Source: Pseudorhizobium banfieldiae
Lineage (GTDB): Bacteria; Pseudomonadota; Alphaproteobacteria; Rhizobiales; Rhizobiaceae
Assembly: GCF_000967425.1 (NCBI RefSeq)
Contig: NZ_FO082820.1
Span: 682,001 to 746,000 of the forward strand
Direction of reading: 5' to 3'
Length of the DNA: 64,000 bases
Shown: positions 27,045 through 35,359 of the stretch, piece by piece
Position numbering within the stretch: the stretch's first letter is position 1
Layout of the letters: the number at the start of each line of letters is the position of its first letter
Program-made: the position numbers and the translations under genes
Notes under the pieces: generated by a model
What the model was told of the DNA's origin: nothing
Seen by the model: only the letters and a program-made list of their open reading frames with translations
Databases searched by the model: none

Positions 27045-28268
27045 CTACGCGGCAGCCTCAAGGAAGGTCGCGCGGAGGTTATCGTTGATCTTCTCCAGGA
27101 AGGCGGTCGTCGAGAGCCACGGCTGGTCCGGGCCGATGAGCAGTGCCAGGTCCTTGGTCATGAAGCCGGATTCGACCGTCTCGATGCAGACGCGCTCGAG
27201 CGTTGCGGCGAAGCGTGCGAGTTCGGCATTGTCGTCCAGCTTGGCGCGGTGGGCGAGGCCCCGGGTCCATGCGAAGATGGAGGCGATCGAGTTGGTCGAG
27301 GTCTCCTGGCCCTTCTGGTGCTGGCGGTAGTGACGGGTGACGGTACCGTGCGCGGCTTCCGCCTCCACCGTCTGGCCATCCGGGGTCATCAGGACGGAGG
27401 TCATCAGGCCGAGCGACCCGAAGCCCTGCGCGACGATGTCGGACTGCACGTCGCCGTCGTAGTTCTTGCAGGCCCAGACATAGCCGCCGGACCACTTCAG
27501 GGCGGCCGCGACCATGTCGTCGATCAGGCGGTGCTCGTACCAGATCTTCTTGGCTTCGTACTGCGCCTTGAACTCGGCGTCGTAGATCTCCTGGAAGATG
27601 TCCTTGAAGCGGCCGTCATAGGCTTTCAGGATGGTGTTCTTCGTCGACAGGTAGCAGGGGACGCCGCGCATCAGGGCGTAGTTCAGCGAAGCGCGGGCAA
27701 AGTCACGGATCGAATCGTCGAGGTTGTACATCGCCATGGCGACGCCGGAAGACGGGGCGTCGAAGACGTCATGCTCGATCGTCTGGCCGTCCTCGCCGAC
27801 GAACTTGATCGTCAGCTTGCCCTTGCCGGGGAACTTGAAGTCGGTGGCGCGGTACTGGTCGCCGAAGGCGTGGCGGCCGACGATGATCGGCTGCGTCCAG
27901 CCGGGCACAAGGCGCGGCACGTTCTTCATGATGATCGGCTCGCGGAAGATGACGCCGCCGAGGATATTGCGGATCGTGCCGTTCGGGCTCTTCCACATCT
28001 TCTTCAGCCCAAACTCCTCGACGCGGCCTTCGTCGGCCGTGATGGTCGCGCACTTGATGCCAACGCCATGCTTCTTGATCGCATGGGCAGCGTCAATCGT
28101 GATCTGGTCGTCCGTCTCATCTCGCTTCTGGATGCTCAGATCATAGTACTTAAGATCGATGTCCAGATAGGGGTAGATCAGCTTGTCCTTGATGAACTGC
28201 CAGATGATGCGGGTCATCTCGTCGCCGTCGAGTTCGACGACCGGATTGGCGACCTTGATCTTATGCAT
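27045..28268 (-). CDS. icd: NADP-dependent isocitrate dehydrogenase (homodimeric type)
   Basis: A 407-residue isocitrate dehydrogenase of the homodimeric type shared by rhizobia and eukaryotes. It converts isocitrate plus NADP to 2-oxoglutarate, CO2 and NADPH. Motifs are the N-terminal [20 protein letters not shown], the substrate-binding [19 protein letters not shown], the catalytic-region [36 protein letters not shown] with metal-binding Asp residues, and [12 protein letters not shown] for NADP. The ATG at 28266-28268 has GGGAGGA upstream; the longer frame into the gntR gene is spurious. It lies 40 bp behind a gntR gene in the same orientation, unusual for a housekeeping icd, so this may be an extra, substrate-induced copy. 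Confidence 0.93.
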   Translation of the reverse strand: MHKIKVANPVVELDGDEMTRIIWQFIKDKLIYPYLDIDLKYYDLSIQKRDETDDQITIDAAHAIKKHGVGIKCATITADEGRVEEFGLKKMWKSPNGTIRNILGGVIFREPIIMKNVPRLVPGWTQPIIVGRHAFGDQYRATDFKFPGKGKLTIKFVGEDGQTIEHDVFDAPSSGVAMAMYNLDDSIRDFARASLNYALMRGVPCYLSTKNTILKAYDGRFKDIFQEIYDAEFKAQYEAKKIWYEHRLIDDMVAAALKWSGGYVWACKNYDGDVQSDIVAQGFGSLGLMTSVLMTPDGQTVEAEAAHGTVTRHYRQHQKGQETSTNSIASIFAWTRGLAHRAKLDDNAELARFAATLERVCIETVESGFMTKDLALLIGPDQPWLSTTAFLEKINDNLRATFLEAAA

Positions 28269-28308
28269 GTAGTCCTCCCAATGGTGACGGCCCTCCGCCG
28301 CCACGTGT

Positions 28309-28983
28309 TCAGCGCATGTCGCGCATGTGGCTTTCGACGCTGCGAAGATGACGCCGCATGGCGTCGGCTGCAGCTGCGCCGTCGCGATCCGCGATCGCTT
28401 CGACAATCTGTTCGTGTTCGGCAAAGCTGTGATGGTCCGCGGGCGGGCGAACGGGGGTCTGACGCAACCTGCCCCAGGTGACGGCCCGACGCACGGCGTT
28501 CAGCGTGTCGAGGAGCCCCAGCAGCAGTGAGTTCTGAGAGGCCTCGCCAATCGTACGGTGCAGGCGGTTGTCCCACTGCTCGTATTGCCGCCATGTCGGC
28601 GCCTGCTGTGCCTTGATCATGCAGTTGCGAATCTCGGCAATCTGAGCGCCCGTTGCATTGAGGGCAGCACAGCGCGTTACCTCAGGTTCGAATGCGATTC
28701 GTGCTCCCATGACCTCAAGCGGATTTGTGCGCTGGACCATGGCGTTGATGTCGGCAACCGTATCGATAGGGCGGTCACCAACGAAGGTACCCTTGCCGAC
28801 ATGTCGCCAGACCGTGCCTTCCGCCTGCAAGGTCGCGAGCGCCTTGCGCAGTACGGCGCGGCCGACATCCAGCGATTGAGCCAGCTCCCGCTCAGGCGGG
28901 AGGCGCCCATCGTCCGGTAGCTCTGCGGTGGCAAGGAAGCCCTTGAGCTTCGCCAGCACATCCATTTCCAAGTTTTGATCCAT
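28309..28983 (-). CDS. GntR-family (FCD) regulator upstream of icd
   Basis: A 224-residue FadR-type GntR regulator. The wHTH includes [32 protein letters not shown] (about 24-55) and the FCD domain has [17 protein letters not shown] and [13 protein letters not shown] with effector/metal ligands. The ATG at 28981-28983 ([18 protein letters not shown]) is preferred over an upstream in-frame ATG because a palindrome (28990-29009) lies in between. It precedes icd by 40 bp and is divergent from the ABC transporter operon, so both are candidate targets. Confidence 0.86.
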   Translation of the reverse strand: MDQNLEMDVLAKLKGFLATAELPDDGRLPPERELAQSLDVGRAVLRKALATLQAEGTVWRHVGKGTFVGDRPIDTVADINAMVQRTNPLEVMGARIAFEPEVTRCAALNATGAQIAEIRNCMIKAQQAPTWRQYEQWDNRLHRTIGEASQNSLLLGLLDTLNAVRRAVTWGRLRQTPVRPPADHHSFAEHEQIVEAIADRDGAAAADAMRRHLRSVESHMRDMR

Positions 28984-28989
28984 TTTCGA

Positions 28990-29009
28990 AACCAATATCC
29001 GAATTGGTT
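28990..29009. promoter_or_regulatory. Inverted repeat upstream of gntR (autoregulatory operator candidate)
   Basis: AACCAAT-ATCCGA-ATTGGTT: perfect 7-bp arms with a 6-bp centre, 6 bp upstream of the gntR start codon. The arm ATTGGTT recurs three times (once as ATTGGGTT) in the divergent promoter at 29170-29219, suggesting the same regulator acts on both sides. Confidence 0.55.
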
Positions 29010-29169
29010 GATGGATAGCCGGCATGTGCTGCGGTGTCAATACGCAGAAGAGTTCTTGCTCAGACAGGTGTTGAAGTCATCTAAAATGCTGGGAAATAAC
29101 GGTTTTTATATGAGAATTGTTGGGTTTCGCCTGTTTCTCACTCCACCCTGTAAAGGCTTCGGCGAAGAA

Positions 29170-29219
29170 ATTGGTTGACATAAGTCCGCGTTAATAGATG
29201 ATTGGTTTGCAATTGGGTT
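29170..29219 (+). promoter_or_regulatory. Promoter region of the ABC operon with three ATTGGTT repeats
   Basis: ATTGGTT occurs at 29170-29176 and 29201-29207 and as ATTGGGTT at 29212-29219, about 31 and 11 bp apart. A TTGACA -35-like element is at 29175-29180, overlapping the first repeat. The repeats equal one arm of the palindrome in front of the divergent gntR gene (28990-29009), so binding by that GntR is a reasonable inference. Confidence 0.5.
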
Positions 29220-29250
29220 CTGGGGAGGGCCCAATAAAGGGAGGAACGAA

Positions 29251-30240
29251 ATGAATATGTTTGCCAAGAAGATCCGGGCGTCGGTGTCTGCCGCCGCCCT
29301 CTGCTTTGCTGTTGCCGTGCCAGGCTTCGCCTGGGCAGATCCCATGCGCGTCGCCTTCGGCGACATCGCGACGGTGGAATCGCTTCATCTCCTTGCGGCC
29401 TTCGAGCGCGCCAAGGAAAAGGGCGTCGATGTCCAGATCACTTATCTGAAGAGCGAGGATATCGCAGCACAGGCAGTCGTCAGCGGCCAGGCCGATATTG
29501 GCGTGGGAGCGCCATATGCCCTGCTTCAGAAGGTGAAGGCGCCGATCCGCATTTTCATGCAGTTGAGCAAGCTACAGTTCTATCCGGTGGTCAACACCGA
29601 GTTCTACAAGGAATGGAAGGATCTCGACGGCCAGGAGGTCGCGGTCCATTCACGCGGATCCGGCACCGAGGCGATCATGCAGTTGATGGCCGAGAAAAAC
29701 GGCATCAAGTATTCCAGCATCGCTTACGTTCCAGGCGCTGAAGTGCGCACGGGTGCACTGCTGCAGGGTAATGTGAAGGCGACGATCGTGGATTCGTCCG
29801 GAAAGCGCGTTCTGGAGGACAAGGCGCCCGGCAAGTTCGCGTTCCTGCCGCTCGGCGAGGTCGCCGCAACGGATGAGGCGCTCTTTGCAAACACGGACTA
29901 TCTTACCGCCAATACCAAGGACGTGGAGATCCTGATCGAGGCGATCCTGACGACATGGCGGGAAGTCGCCGCGGATCCGAAGTCGGTCGCGGCGCTGAAG
30001 GAAAAGTACAATCTGCTTCCCGACGCTACACCGGAAATGGTGGCCGATATCGAGCCATATTTCACGGAGGCCGCGCCGAACATGCCGCTCAATGGAGGTG
30101 GGGAAGATGCTGCGCGCGATGATTTCGATTTCTACACGATCTCCGGGGCGCTTGAAGGAGAGGCGAAGGACCTGAAGGTTGAAGACTTCTGGGATCTTAC
30201 CGCTCTCAACAATGTGCTCTCGAGGGTCGGTACAAAGTAA
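29251..30240 (+). CDS. ABC transporter periplasmic substrate-binding protein (NitT/TauT type)
   Basis: A 329-residue NMT1/TauA-like binding protein. It has a Sec signal peptide (MNMFAKKIRASVSAAALCFAVAV then cleavage near AWADP) and a mature part beginning MRVAFGDIATVESLHLLAAFE, with the family segments VVSGQADIGVGAPYALLQK and VAVHSRGSGTEAIMQ. A GGGAGGA site lies 6-7 bp before the ATG. It heads an operon with two permeases and an ATPase. Family ligands include sulfonates, nitrate, pyrimidines and aromatic acids; here the downstream acylpyruvate hydrolase hints at an organic acid. Confidence 0.88.
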   Translation: MNMFAKKIRASVSAAALCFAVAVPGFAWADPMRVAFGDIATVESLHLLAAFERAKEKGVDVQITYLKSEDIAAQAVVSGQADIGVGAPYALLQKVKAPIRIFMQLSKLQFYPVVNTEFYKEWKDLDGQEVAVHSRGSGTEAIMQLMAEKNGIKYSSIAYVPGAEVRTGALLQGNVKATIVDSSGKRVLEDKAPGKFAFLPLGEVAATDEALFANTDYLTANTKDVEILIEAILTTWREVAADPKSVAALKEKYNLLPDATPEMVADIEPYFTEAAPNMPLNGGGEDAARDDFDFYTISGALEGEAKDLKVEDFWDLTALNNVLSRVGTK

Positions 30241-30241
30241 G

Positions 30242-31087
30242 ATGCAGATGTCAATTTCGCCAGCAAAAATCGACAACGGGATCGGAGCCTCGCAAGAGGC
30301 TCCACCCACTACCGCCGAGATGATCCGGACATTCGCTGACGAGCGGCGTTCGTTCTGGATTGTCGTATCGCTCGCTGTACTCTTCGCTTCCTGGGAAGTC
30401 GCGGGACGGATCCCGATCAGCTTCGCATTTCCGACCTTTCTGGAAACCCTTTCTGCCTTCGGCGAGATGGTTGCGGACGGCAGCATGCACCGGGCCTACT
30501 TCCTGACACTCCAGCCGCTGGTCCTCGGTGTCGTGATTTCGGCGGCCGTCGGGATTGGTCTCGGCGTCGCAATGGGCCTTTCCGACAAGGCGGAGTGGCT
30601 GCTGGCGCCTGTGTTCATCGTGCTCCAGGCGGCCCCGATGGCCGCGCTCGTTCCGCTTGTCACCTTCGTCTACGGGATCGGCCTGACGGCGAAGACGCTG
30701 GCGGTCATCATGCTGGCGCTACCGGTCATCGTGCTGAACTCCTACAAGGCCGTGCGGCACGTCAATCCCTCGCTGGTGGACATGTGCCGCTCCTTCCAGG
30801 GCTCGCGCATGCAGCAGATCTTCAAGATCATCATTCCCGACGCATCTCCGGTTCTGTTTGCTGGCCTTCGCCTCGGCATTGCCGCAGGCTTCATCGGGGT
30901 GATGCTGGCAGAGCTGCTGATCACGCCAACGGGTATCGGCGACCTCATCACCTATCACCGTTCGGTGGCCAACTATGCCCACATGTATGCGGCAGTTGCT
31001 TCGATCATTGCTGTCTCGACATTGACGCTTGCGGGCCTGCAATACGTGGAAATCCACCTGCTGCGTCCTGAGAAGAGGAGAAAGTGA
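30242..31087 (+). CDS. ABC transporter permease (first of two)
   Basis: A 281-residue SsuC/TauC-type permease with about six membrane segments and the EAA-like loop CRSFQGSRMQQIFKIIIPDASP (contact with the ATPase; about residues 181-202). The ATG at 30242 follows the binding-protein stop by 1 bp; a longer upstream frame overlaps that gene and is not needed. The start could also be 2 codons later (ATG 30248). It likely pairs with the second permease (31902-32654) as a heterodimer. Confidence 0.86.
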   Translation: MQMSISPAKIDNGIGASQEAPPTTAEMIRTFADERRSFWIVVSLAVLFASWEVAGRIPISFAFPTFLETLSAFGEMVADGSMHRAYFLTLQPLVLGVVISAAVGIGLGVAMGLSDKAEWLLAPVFIVLQAAPMAALVPLVTFVYGIGLTAKTLAVIMLALPVIVLNSYKAVRHVNPSLVDMCRSFQGSRMQQIFKIIIPDASPVLFAGLRLGIAAGFIGVMLAELLITPTGIGDLITYHRSVANYAHMYAAVASIIAVSTLTLAGLQYVEIHLLRPEKRRK

Positions 31088-31088
31088 C

Positions 31089-31895
31089 ATGGCCAATCCT
31101 GCTTTGGCACGTAGCGGCAGCGTGACCTCCGCCACCAGTAATGATGCGGTCGTTCAGGTCCGCGAGATCTGCAAGAACTACGGAGACGTCGAAGCGCTCC
31201 GTGGCATCAATCTCGAATTCGAGCGTGGCAAGCTCACGACGTTGCTGGGCCCTTCAGGTTGCGGAAAGACAACACTGCTCAAGATCATCGCCGGCCTCGT
31301 TCCCGCCACCTCCGGTGAAATCCGCGTGAATGGACGTGCCGTGACAGGCCCCGGCCCGGAACGGGCCTTCGTCTTCCAGGATTTCGCGTTGATGCCGTGG
31401 GCGACCGTACTTCGCAATGTCGGCTTCGGCCTCGAACTGAAGGGGGTGCCGGCAGCGGAGCGAGACCGGACGGCAAGACGTTACATAGAACAGGTGGGGC
31501 TTTCCGGTTTCGAGCAGAAGTATCCGCACGAGCTCTCCGGCGGCATGCGACAGCGGGTAGGGATTGCGCGAGCCTTTGCGGTGAACGCAGACGTGCTTCT
31601 CCTGGACGAGCCCTTCTCGGCAGTCGATGAGCAGAACCGCCGCAAGTTCCAGGAGGATCTGCTGCGTCTGGTCGAGCTCGAGAAGAAGACGTTCATCTTC
31701 GTGACCCACTCCATCGAAGAGGCAGTCTATGTCTCTGACCGGATCGTTCTCCTGTCTCCTCGACCGGGTCGCGTTTCCCAGGTCATCGATCCGATGATTG
31801 ATCGCAGTGCTTCCCCGGATGATATTCGCCGCGATGCCAGCTACCTCGACGTGGTCGAGGAGATCTGGCAGGGGTTGCGGCAATATGCGGAGTGA
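31089..31895 (+). CDS. ABC transporter ATP-binding protein
   Basis: A 268-residue SsuB/TauB-type ATPase. Walker A is GPSGCGKTT, the Q-loop is FVFQDFALMPWATV, the signature is LSGGMRQRVGIARAF, Walker B is VLLLDEPFSAVD, and the H-loop His is in FVTHSIEEAVY. The ATG at 31089 follows the permease stop by 1 bp; upstream in-frame starts lie inside the permease gene. It energises uptake by the two flanking permeases. Confidence 0.92.
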   Translation: MANPALARSGSVTSATSNDAVVQVREICKNYGDVEALRGINLEFERGKLTTLLGPSGCGKTTLLKIIAGLVPATSGEIRVNGRAVTGPGPERAFVFQDFALMPWATVLRNVGFGLELKGVPAAERDRTARRYIEQVGLSGFEQKYPHELSGGMRQRVGIARAFAVNADVLLLDEPFSAVDEQNRRKFQEDLLRLVELEKKTFIFVTHSIEEAVYVSDRIVLLSPRPGRVSQVIDPMIDRSASPDDIRRDASYLDVVEEIWQGLRQYAE

Positions 31896-31901
31896 TGCGC
31901 C

Positions 31902-32654
31902 ATGACCCTATTCGGCACACGCGTTCCCATGATGGCGTCTCTGCTGTTCTGGTTGCTTGTCTGGGAGATCGTCGGGCAACTCGACGTCATGTTCCTCATC
32001 CCACCGTTCACCTCCATCGTCAGCGCGGGCTTCGAACTCGTGCAGACCGGCTCCTGGCAAAGCGCATCGATGATTACGCTGCGCTCTTTCCTGTACGGCA
32101 TGACCCTTGCCATCGTCGTTGGCGTGCCGCTTGGGGTGCTCATGGGACGCTTCAAGGTTGTCGACAACATCTTCGGCCTGTGGGTGAACATGTTCGTCAG
32201 TGCTCCGCTGTCGGCGCTGGTGCCCATCCTGATGATCCTGTTCGGAATGGGAGAGACGACGGTCGTCGTTACCGTCTTCCTGTTCGCCGTCTGGATCATC
32301 GTTCTGGATGCCCGAGCCGGCGTCATGCAGGTCCCGACATCGCTCGTCGAGATGGGGCGCAGCTACGGCGCATCCCGATGGACGATCTTCACCAAGATCA
32401 TCCTTCTCTCGGCGCTGCCGGAAATACTGGCCGGCATCCGGATTGGCCTCATCCGCGGGGTCAAGGGGGTGGTCATCGGCCAGATCCTGGTCTCCATCAT
32501 CGGCTATGGAGAGCTTTTCGAGCTCTATTCGAGAAGCTTTGACATGGAACGGTTCTGGGCTCTCACCATGCTTCTCTTCGCGGCGGCCATGCTGCTGTCC
32601 GCCGGGGTCGAATACTTCGAAAAACGTATCGAATACTACGCAGGAGCGCGATAA
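31902..32654 (+). CDS. ABC transporter permease (second of two)
   Basis: A 250-residue SsuC/TauC-type permease with about six membrane segments and an EAA loop GRSYGASRWTIFTKIILLSALP. It begins 6 bp after the ATPase gene. NitT/TauT systems usually have a single permease gene acting as homodimer; here two distinct permeases flank the ATPase, implying a heterodimer. Confidence 0.88.
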   Translation: MTLFGTRVPMMASLLFWLLVWEIVGQLDVMFLIPPFTSIVSAGFELVQTGSWQSASMITLRSFLYGMTLAIVVGVPLGVLMGRFKVVDNIFGLWVNMFVSAPLSALVPILMILFGMGETTVVVTVFLFAVWIIVLDARAGVMQVPTSLVEMGRSYGASRWTIFTKIILLSALPEILAGIRIGLIRGVKGVVIGQILVSIIGYGELFELYSRSFDMERFWALTMLLFAAAMLLSAGVEYFEKRIEYYAGAR

Positions 32655-33361
32655 TGAACGAAATGCCTCAACTGAAGAACTACGTCATCAAGCCGGCGCC
32701 GGTACCGACGCTGGCGGTCGCGGGGAGCGATGCGCTCTTCCCCATCCACCGCATCTACTGCGTTGGGCGCAACTTCGCCGACCACGCCATCGAAATGGGA
32801 CATGACCCCAACAAGGAGCCGCCCTTCTTCTTCCAGAAGAACCCGGACACCATCGTGCCGCTCGGCCAGGACTTTCCCTACCCGACGGAAACCAGCGACG
32901 TCCACCACGAGATCGAACTGGTCGTGGCACTGCAGAAGGGCGGCATAAACATTCCCGTCGAGGACGCCCTCGACCATGTCTATGGCTATGCGGTAGGCCT
33001 CGACATGACGCGCCGCGATCTGCAGGGAGAGGCCAAGAAGCTTGGACGCCCGTGGGAAACCGGCAAGGCGTTCGAGGCATCGGCACCCTGCGGCCCCCTG
33101 CATCCTGTCAGCGAGGTCGGGCATCCGACGGAAGGGGAGGTCTGGCTGAAGGTGAATGGCGAGATGCGCCAGAAGGGCGACCTCAACCAGATGATCTGGA
33201 AGGTGCCTGAGATGATTGCCTACCTGTCGCGCCTGTTCGAACTGAAGGCAGGCGACCTGATCTTTGCGGGAACTCCAGCCGGCGTTGGCGCGGTCGTCAA
33301 GGGCGACGAAATGGTCGGCTACGTGGCCGGCGTGGGCGAGATCCGCTTCCGGGTCAGCTGA
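32654..33361 (+). CDS. Fumarylacetoacetate-hydrolase-family protein (acyl/fumarylpyruvate hydrolase-like)
   Basis: A 235-residue single-domain FAH-family hydrolase. The opening IHRIYCVGRNFADHAIEMGHD and PFFFQKNPDTIVP match the fumarylpyruvate/acylpyruvate hydrolase branch. The metal triad is the Glu pair in VHHEIELVVAL and Asp in VGLDMTRRDLQ; FAGTPAGVGAV is the C-terminal active-site loop. The ATG overlaps the permease stop by 1 bp, so it belongs to the transporter operon. It probably cleaves a C-C bond in a diketo acid derived from the imported compound; oxaloacetate decarboxylase-type activity is an alternative in this family. Confidence 0.85.
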   Translation: MNEMPQLKNYVIKPAPVPTLAVAGSDALFPIHRIYCVGRNFADHAIEMGHDPNKEPPFFFQKNPDTIVPLGQDFPYPTETSDVHHEIELVVALQKGGINIPVEDALDHVYGYAVGLDMTRRDLQGEAKKLGRPWETGKAFEASAPCGPLHPVSEVGHPTEGEVWLKVNGEMRQKGDLNQMIWKVPEMIAYLSRLFELKAGDLIFAGTPAGVGAVVKGDEMVGYVAGVGEIRFRVS

Positions 33362-33380
33362 CCGCGCGGGCGCACATCCG

Positions 33381-33413
33381 ATGGACAGGGTGCGCTTCGC
33401 ACACCCTGTCCAT
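33381..33413. terminator. Strong hairpin between the FAH gene and the TauE/SafE gene
   Basis: Perfect 12-bp arms ATGGACAGGGTG (33381-33392) and CACCCTGTCCAT (33402-33413) around a 9-nt loop, 20 bp after the FAH stop codon. No T-run follows, so it may be an intrinsic terminator of the GC-rich type or an RNA-stabilising stem that limits read-through into the next gene. Confidence 0.6.
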
Positions 33414-33461
33414 CAAAGAGCCCATTCGGGCACCTCCATCACCCCTTTTTCCGGACTCGCC

Positions 33462-34295
33462 ATGCCCGCATCGATCATGCTGCTGACTTCGTTTGCCCTC
33501 GTCCTCGGTTTGGTGGGATGCGTGTCCGGTTTTCTGGCCGGCCTCCTGGGGGTCGGCGGTGGGATTGTCGTCGTGCCGGTCCTCTACCATGTGCTTGCGG
33601 CATTCGATGTCGACGTGGCCCTGCGCGCGCACATAGCGGTTGGGACATCGCTGGCAACAATCATTCCCACATCGGTTCAGTCCATCCGCGCCCACAAGGC
33701 GAAAGGGGCGGTCGACACGGAGCTTCTGAAACTATGGGGTCCATTCGTTGGCCTTGGCGTCCTTTGTGGCGTTGTCGTTGCGGGTTATGCCTCTGGGTCG
33801 CTGCTGACTGCCGTCTTCGGGGTCGTTGCAGCATTGGTGGCGCTCTACATGCTGTTCACCCGTGAAGGCTGGCACCCGGTCAAGGGGCTACCGGGGCGTG
33901 CGGGACAAGCGGGTATGGCGACAGCCATAGGAACCATCTCGACGCTCATGGGTATCGGCGGCGGCACCTTGACGGTTCCCACCCTGAGCATCTTCAGCTA
34001 CCCCGTCAGACGGGCCGTCGGCACGGCATCGGTGATTGGACTGATCATCGCGGTCCCCGGGACGGTGGGCTACATCATCAATGGTTGGGGTAGGGCCGGC
34101 CTGCCCGCATTCTCGCTGGGTTATGTGAATCTGGGAGGGATGATCGCCATCGTCGTCACCAGCATGTGGTTCGCTCCACTGGGTGCTCGCACCGCACATT
34201 CGATCGAGCCGCGCACTTTGCGCATCCTCTTCGGTGTCTTCCTCACGATCACGTCCAGCAAGATGCTGTTCGATAGCTACCGCATGTTCTTCTAG
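33462..34295 (+). CDS. TauE/SafE-family membrane transporter
   Basis: A 277-residue TauE/SafE protein with about eight membrane segments in two repeats, each opening with a glycine-rich motif: GCVSGFLAGLLGVGGGIVVVP and IGTISTLMGIGGGTLTVP. The ATG at 33462 is used; a frame extending upstream covers the hairpin and the FAH end and is not protein-like. It lies 100 bp downstream of the FAH gene and may be partly co-transcribed. The substrate is an organic or sulfur anion; the sequence does not tell which. Confidence 0.83.
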   Translation: MPASIMLLTSFALVLGLVGCVSGFLAGLLGVGGGIVVVPVLYHVLAAFDVDVALRAHIAVGTSLATIIPTSVQSIRAHKAKGAVDTELLKLWGPFVGLGVLCGVVVAGYASGSLLTAVFGVVAALVALYMLFTREGWHPVKGLPGRAGQAGMATAIGTISTLMGIGGGTLTVPTLSIFSYPVRRAVGTASVIGLIIAVPGTVGYIINGWGRAGLPAFSLGYVNLGGMIAIVVTSMWFAPLGARTAHSIEPRTLRILFGVFLTITSSKMLFDSYRMFF

Positions 34296-34367
34296 CGGTT
34301 CGGACTTGGAATCGGACATGCGGATTCATGCCCGCAGATTTCTTTCGGTTGGCGGGGCCGGCAGTGA

Positions 34368-35081
34368 CTACAACCGTGACTCGGCCGAGCCGAGCGTGGA
34401 GCGGAACCGAATTTTCGAGCGCTCGACGTGGCGGAAAAACGCCTCCTGCGCGCGTTCGCGATTGCCGGAGGCGAGCGCATCGACCATTTCGCGGTGCTCG
34501 CGGTTAGAGACCGATAGACCGCCTGCCTGGACAAGGCCGCGCGCACGGGCGAGGTGCAGCTTGTTGACGAAACCCTTGTATTCCTTAACCAGTGTGTTGT
34601 TGCCGGTGGAGGTGACGAGATAGTCGTGGAATGCCAAGTTGACGGGATAGTAATCGTCGAAGTTCTTGCTGGCCGCGATCTCGTCCATCTGGTCGAGGAA
34701 AGCATTGAGCTTGGCCAGCATCTGATCGTTGACGAGATCGGCGAGCAGGCGTCCGGCAAGGCCGAAGATCGCCGCGCGGACGTCGTAGATCTCCAGTGCC
34801 TCCGTTGGCGAAACCGAGCGTACGAAGACGCCGCGGTTGCGGATGCTCTCGACGAGGCCCTTGGCCTGGAGGCTCCGTGTCGCCTCCCGCAGCGGCCCAC
34901 GGCTGGTGCCGAAGCGGGTCGAGAGCTGGATCTCGTTCAGCCGTTCGCCGGGCTTCAATTCCCCCGTCAGGATAAGATGCTCTAACTCGCGCTCGATCAC
35001 GCCCGTCAGCGACGAGGTTCTCAGCACCGTTAGATCGTTCATTTCCACTTTCGGTTCCCGATGATACATGTCGCGTTCCAT
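34368..35081 (-). CDS. GntR-family (FCD) regulator of acid module 1
   Basis: A 237-residue (longest frame) FadR-type regulator with wHTH GERLNEIQLSTRFGTSRGPLREATRSLQAKG and an FCD domain containing NLAFHDYLVTSTGNN and REHREMVDALASGNRE. Starts at 35081, 35069 and 35042 are possible. The last gives MNDLTVLRTSS and the usual HTH spacing, so the first 13 residues may not be translated. An ATTGT-N2-GCAAT palindrome at 35096-35107 lies just upstream, consistent with autoregulation. It sits at the end of the minus-strand mmgE-abrB-sdr-mmgE-dehydrogenase gene string. Confidence 0.86.
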   Translation of the reverse strand: MERDMYHREPKVEMNDLTVLRTSSLTGVIERELEHLILTGELKPGERLNEIQLSTRFGTSRGPLREATRSLQAKGLVESIRNRGVFVRSVSPTEALEIYDVRAAIFGLAGRLLADLVNDQMLAKLNAFLDQMDEIAASKNFDDYYPVNLAFHDYLVTSTGNNTLVKEYKGFVNKLHLARARGLVQAGGLSVSNREHREMVDALASGNRERAQEAFFRHVERSKIRFRSTLGSAESRL

Positions 35082-35095
35082 TGCACCCGGCTACC

Positions 35096-35107
35096 ATTGT
35101 AGGCAAT
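35096..35107. promoter_or_regulatory. GntR-type operator candidate upstream of gntR
   Basis: ATTGTAGGCAAT: 5-bp arms ATTGT/GCAAT, one mismatch from the ATTGTNNACAAT pattern seen at several promoters in this window, 15 bp upstream of the longest gntR start. Confidence 0.5.
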
Positions 35108-35359
35108 AAACAACGCAGAGATAAGCCGCAACAGCTATCAACAGCCTCCTATTGTCGCGCTAGCACCCGGGACGGTGAGGCAATGCTCCTTTCATTTCTC
35201 AGTCGCCCAGCGGGATCGTCGCCGCGTGCACGATTGCGATCGACGCACCAGATGGAGCGGGTTAGTCGAGCATCAGAGTTGATGCTGCCAAGCCCGGACC
35301 AGGGATGGGGAGAGCTTTGATTACGCCGGCCCGCCCGGTCCCTGCCTATTGCCTGGATC

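Noticed and set aside
26617-27330. Intact 237-codon gene upstream of icd
   Set aside because: Only the first 57 codons resemble a protein (OYE tail); the rest is spacer and then antisense to icd. Reported as a pseudogene fragment instead.
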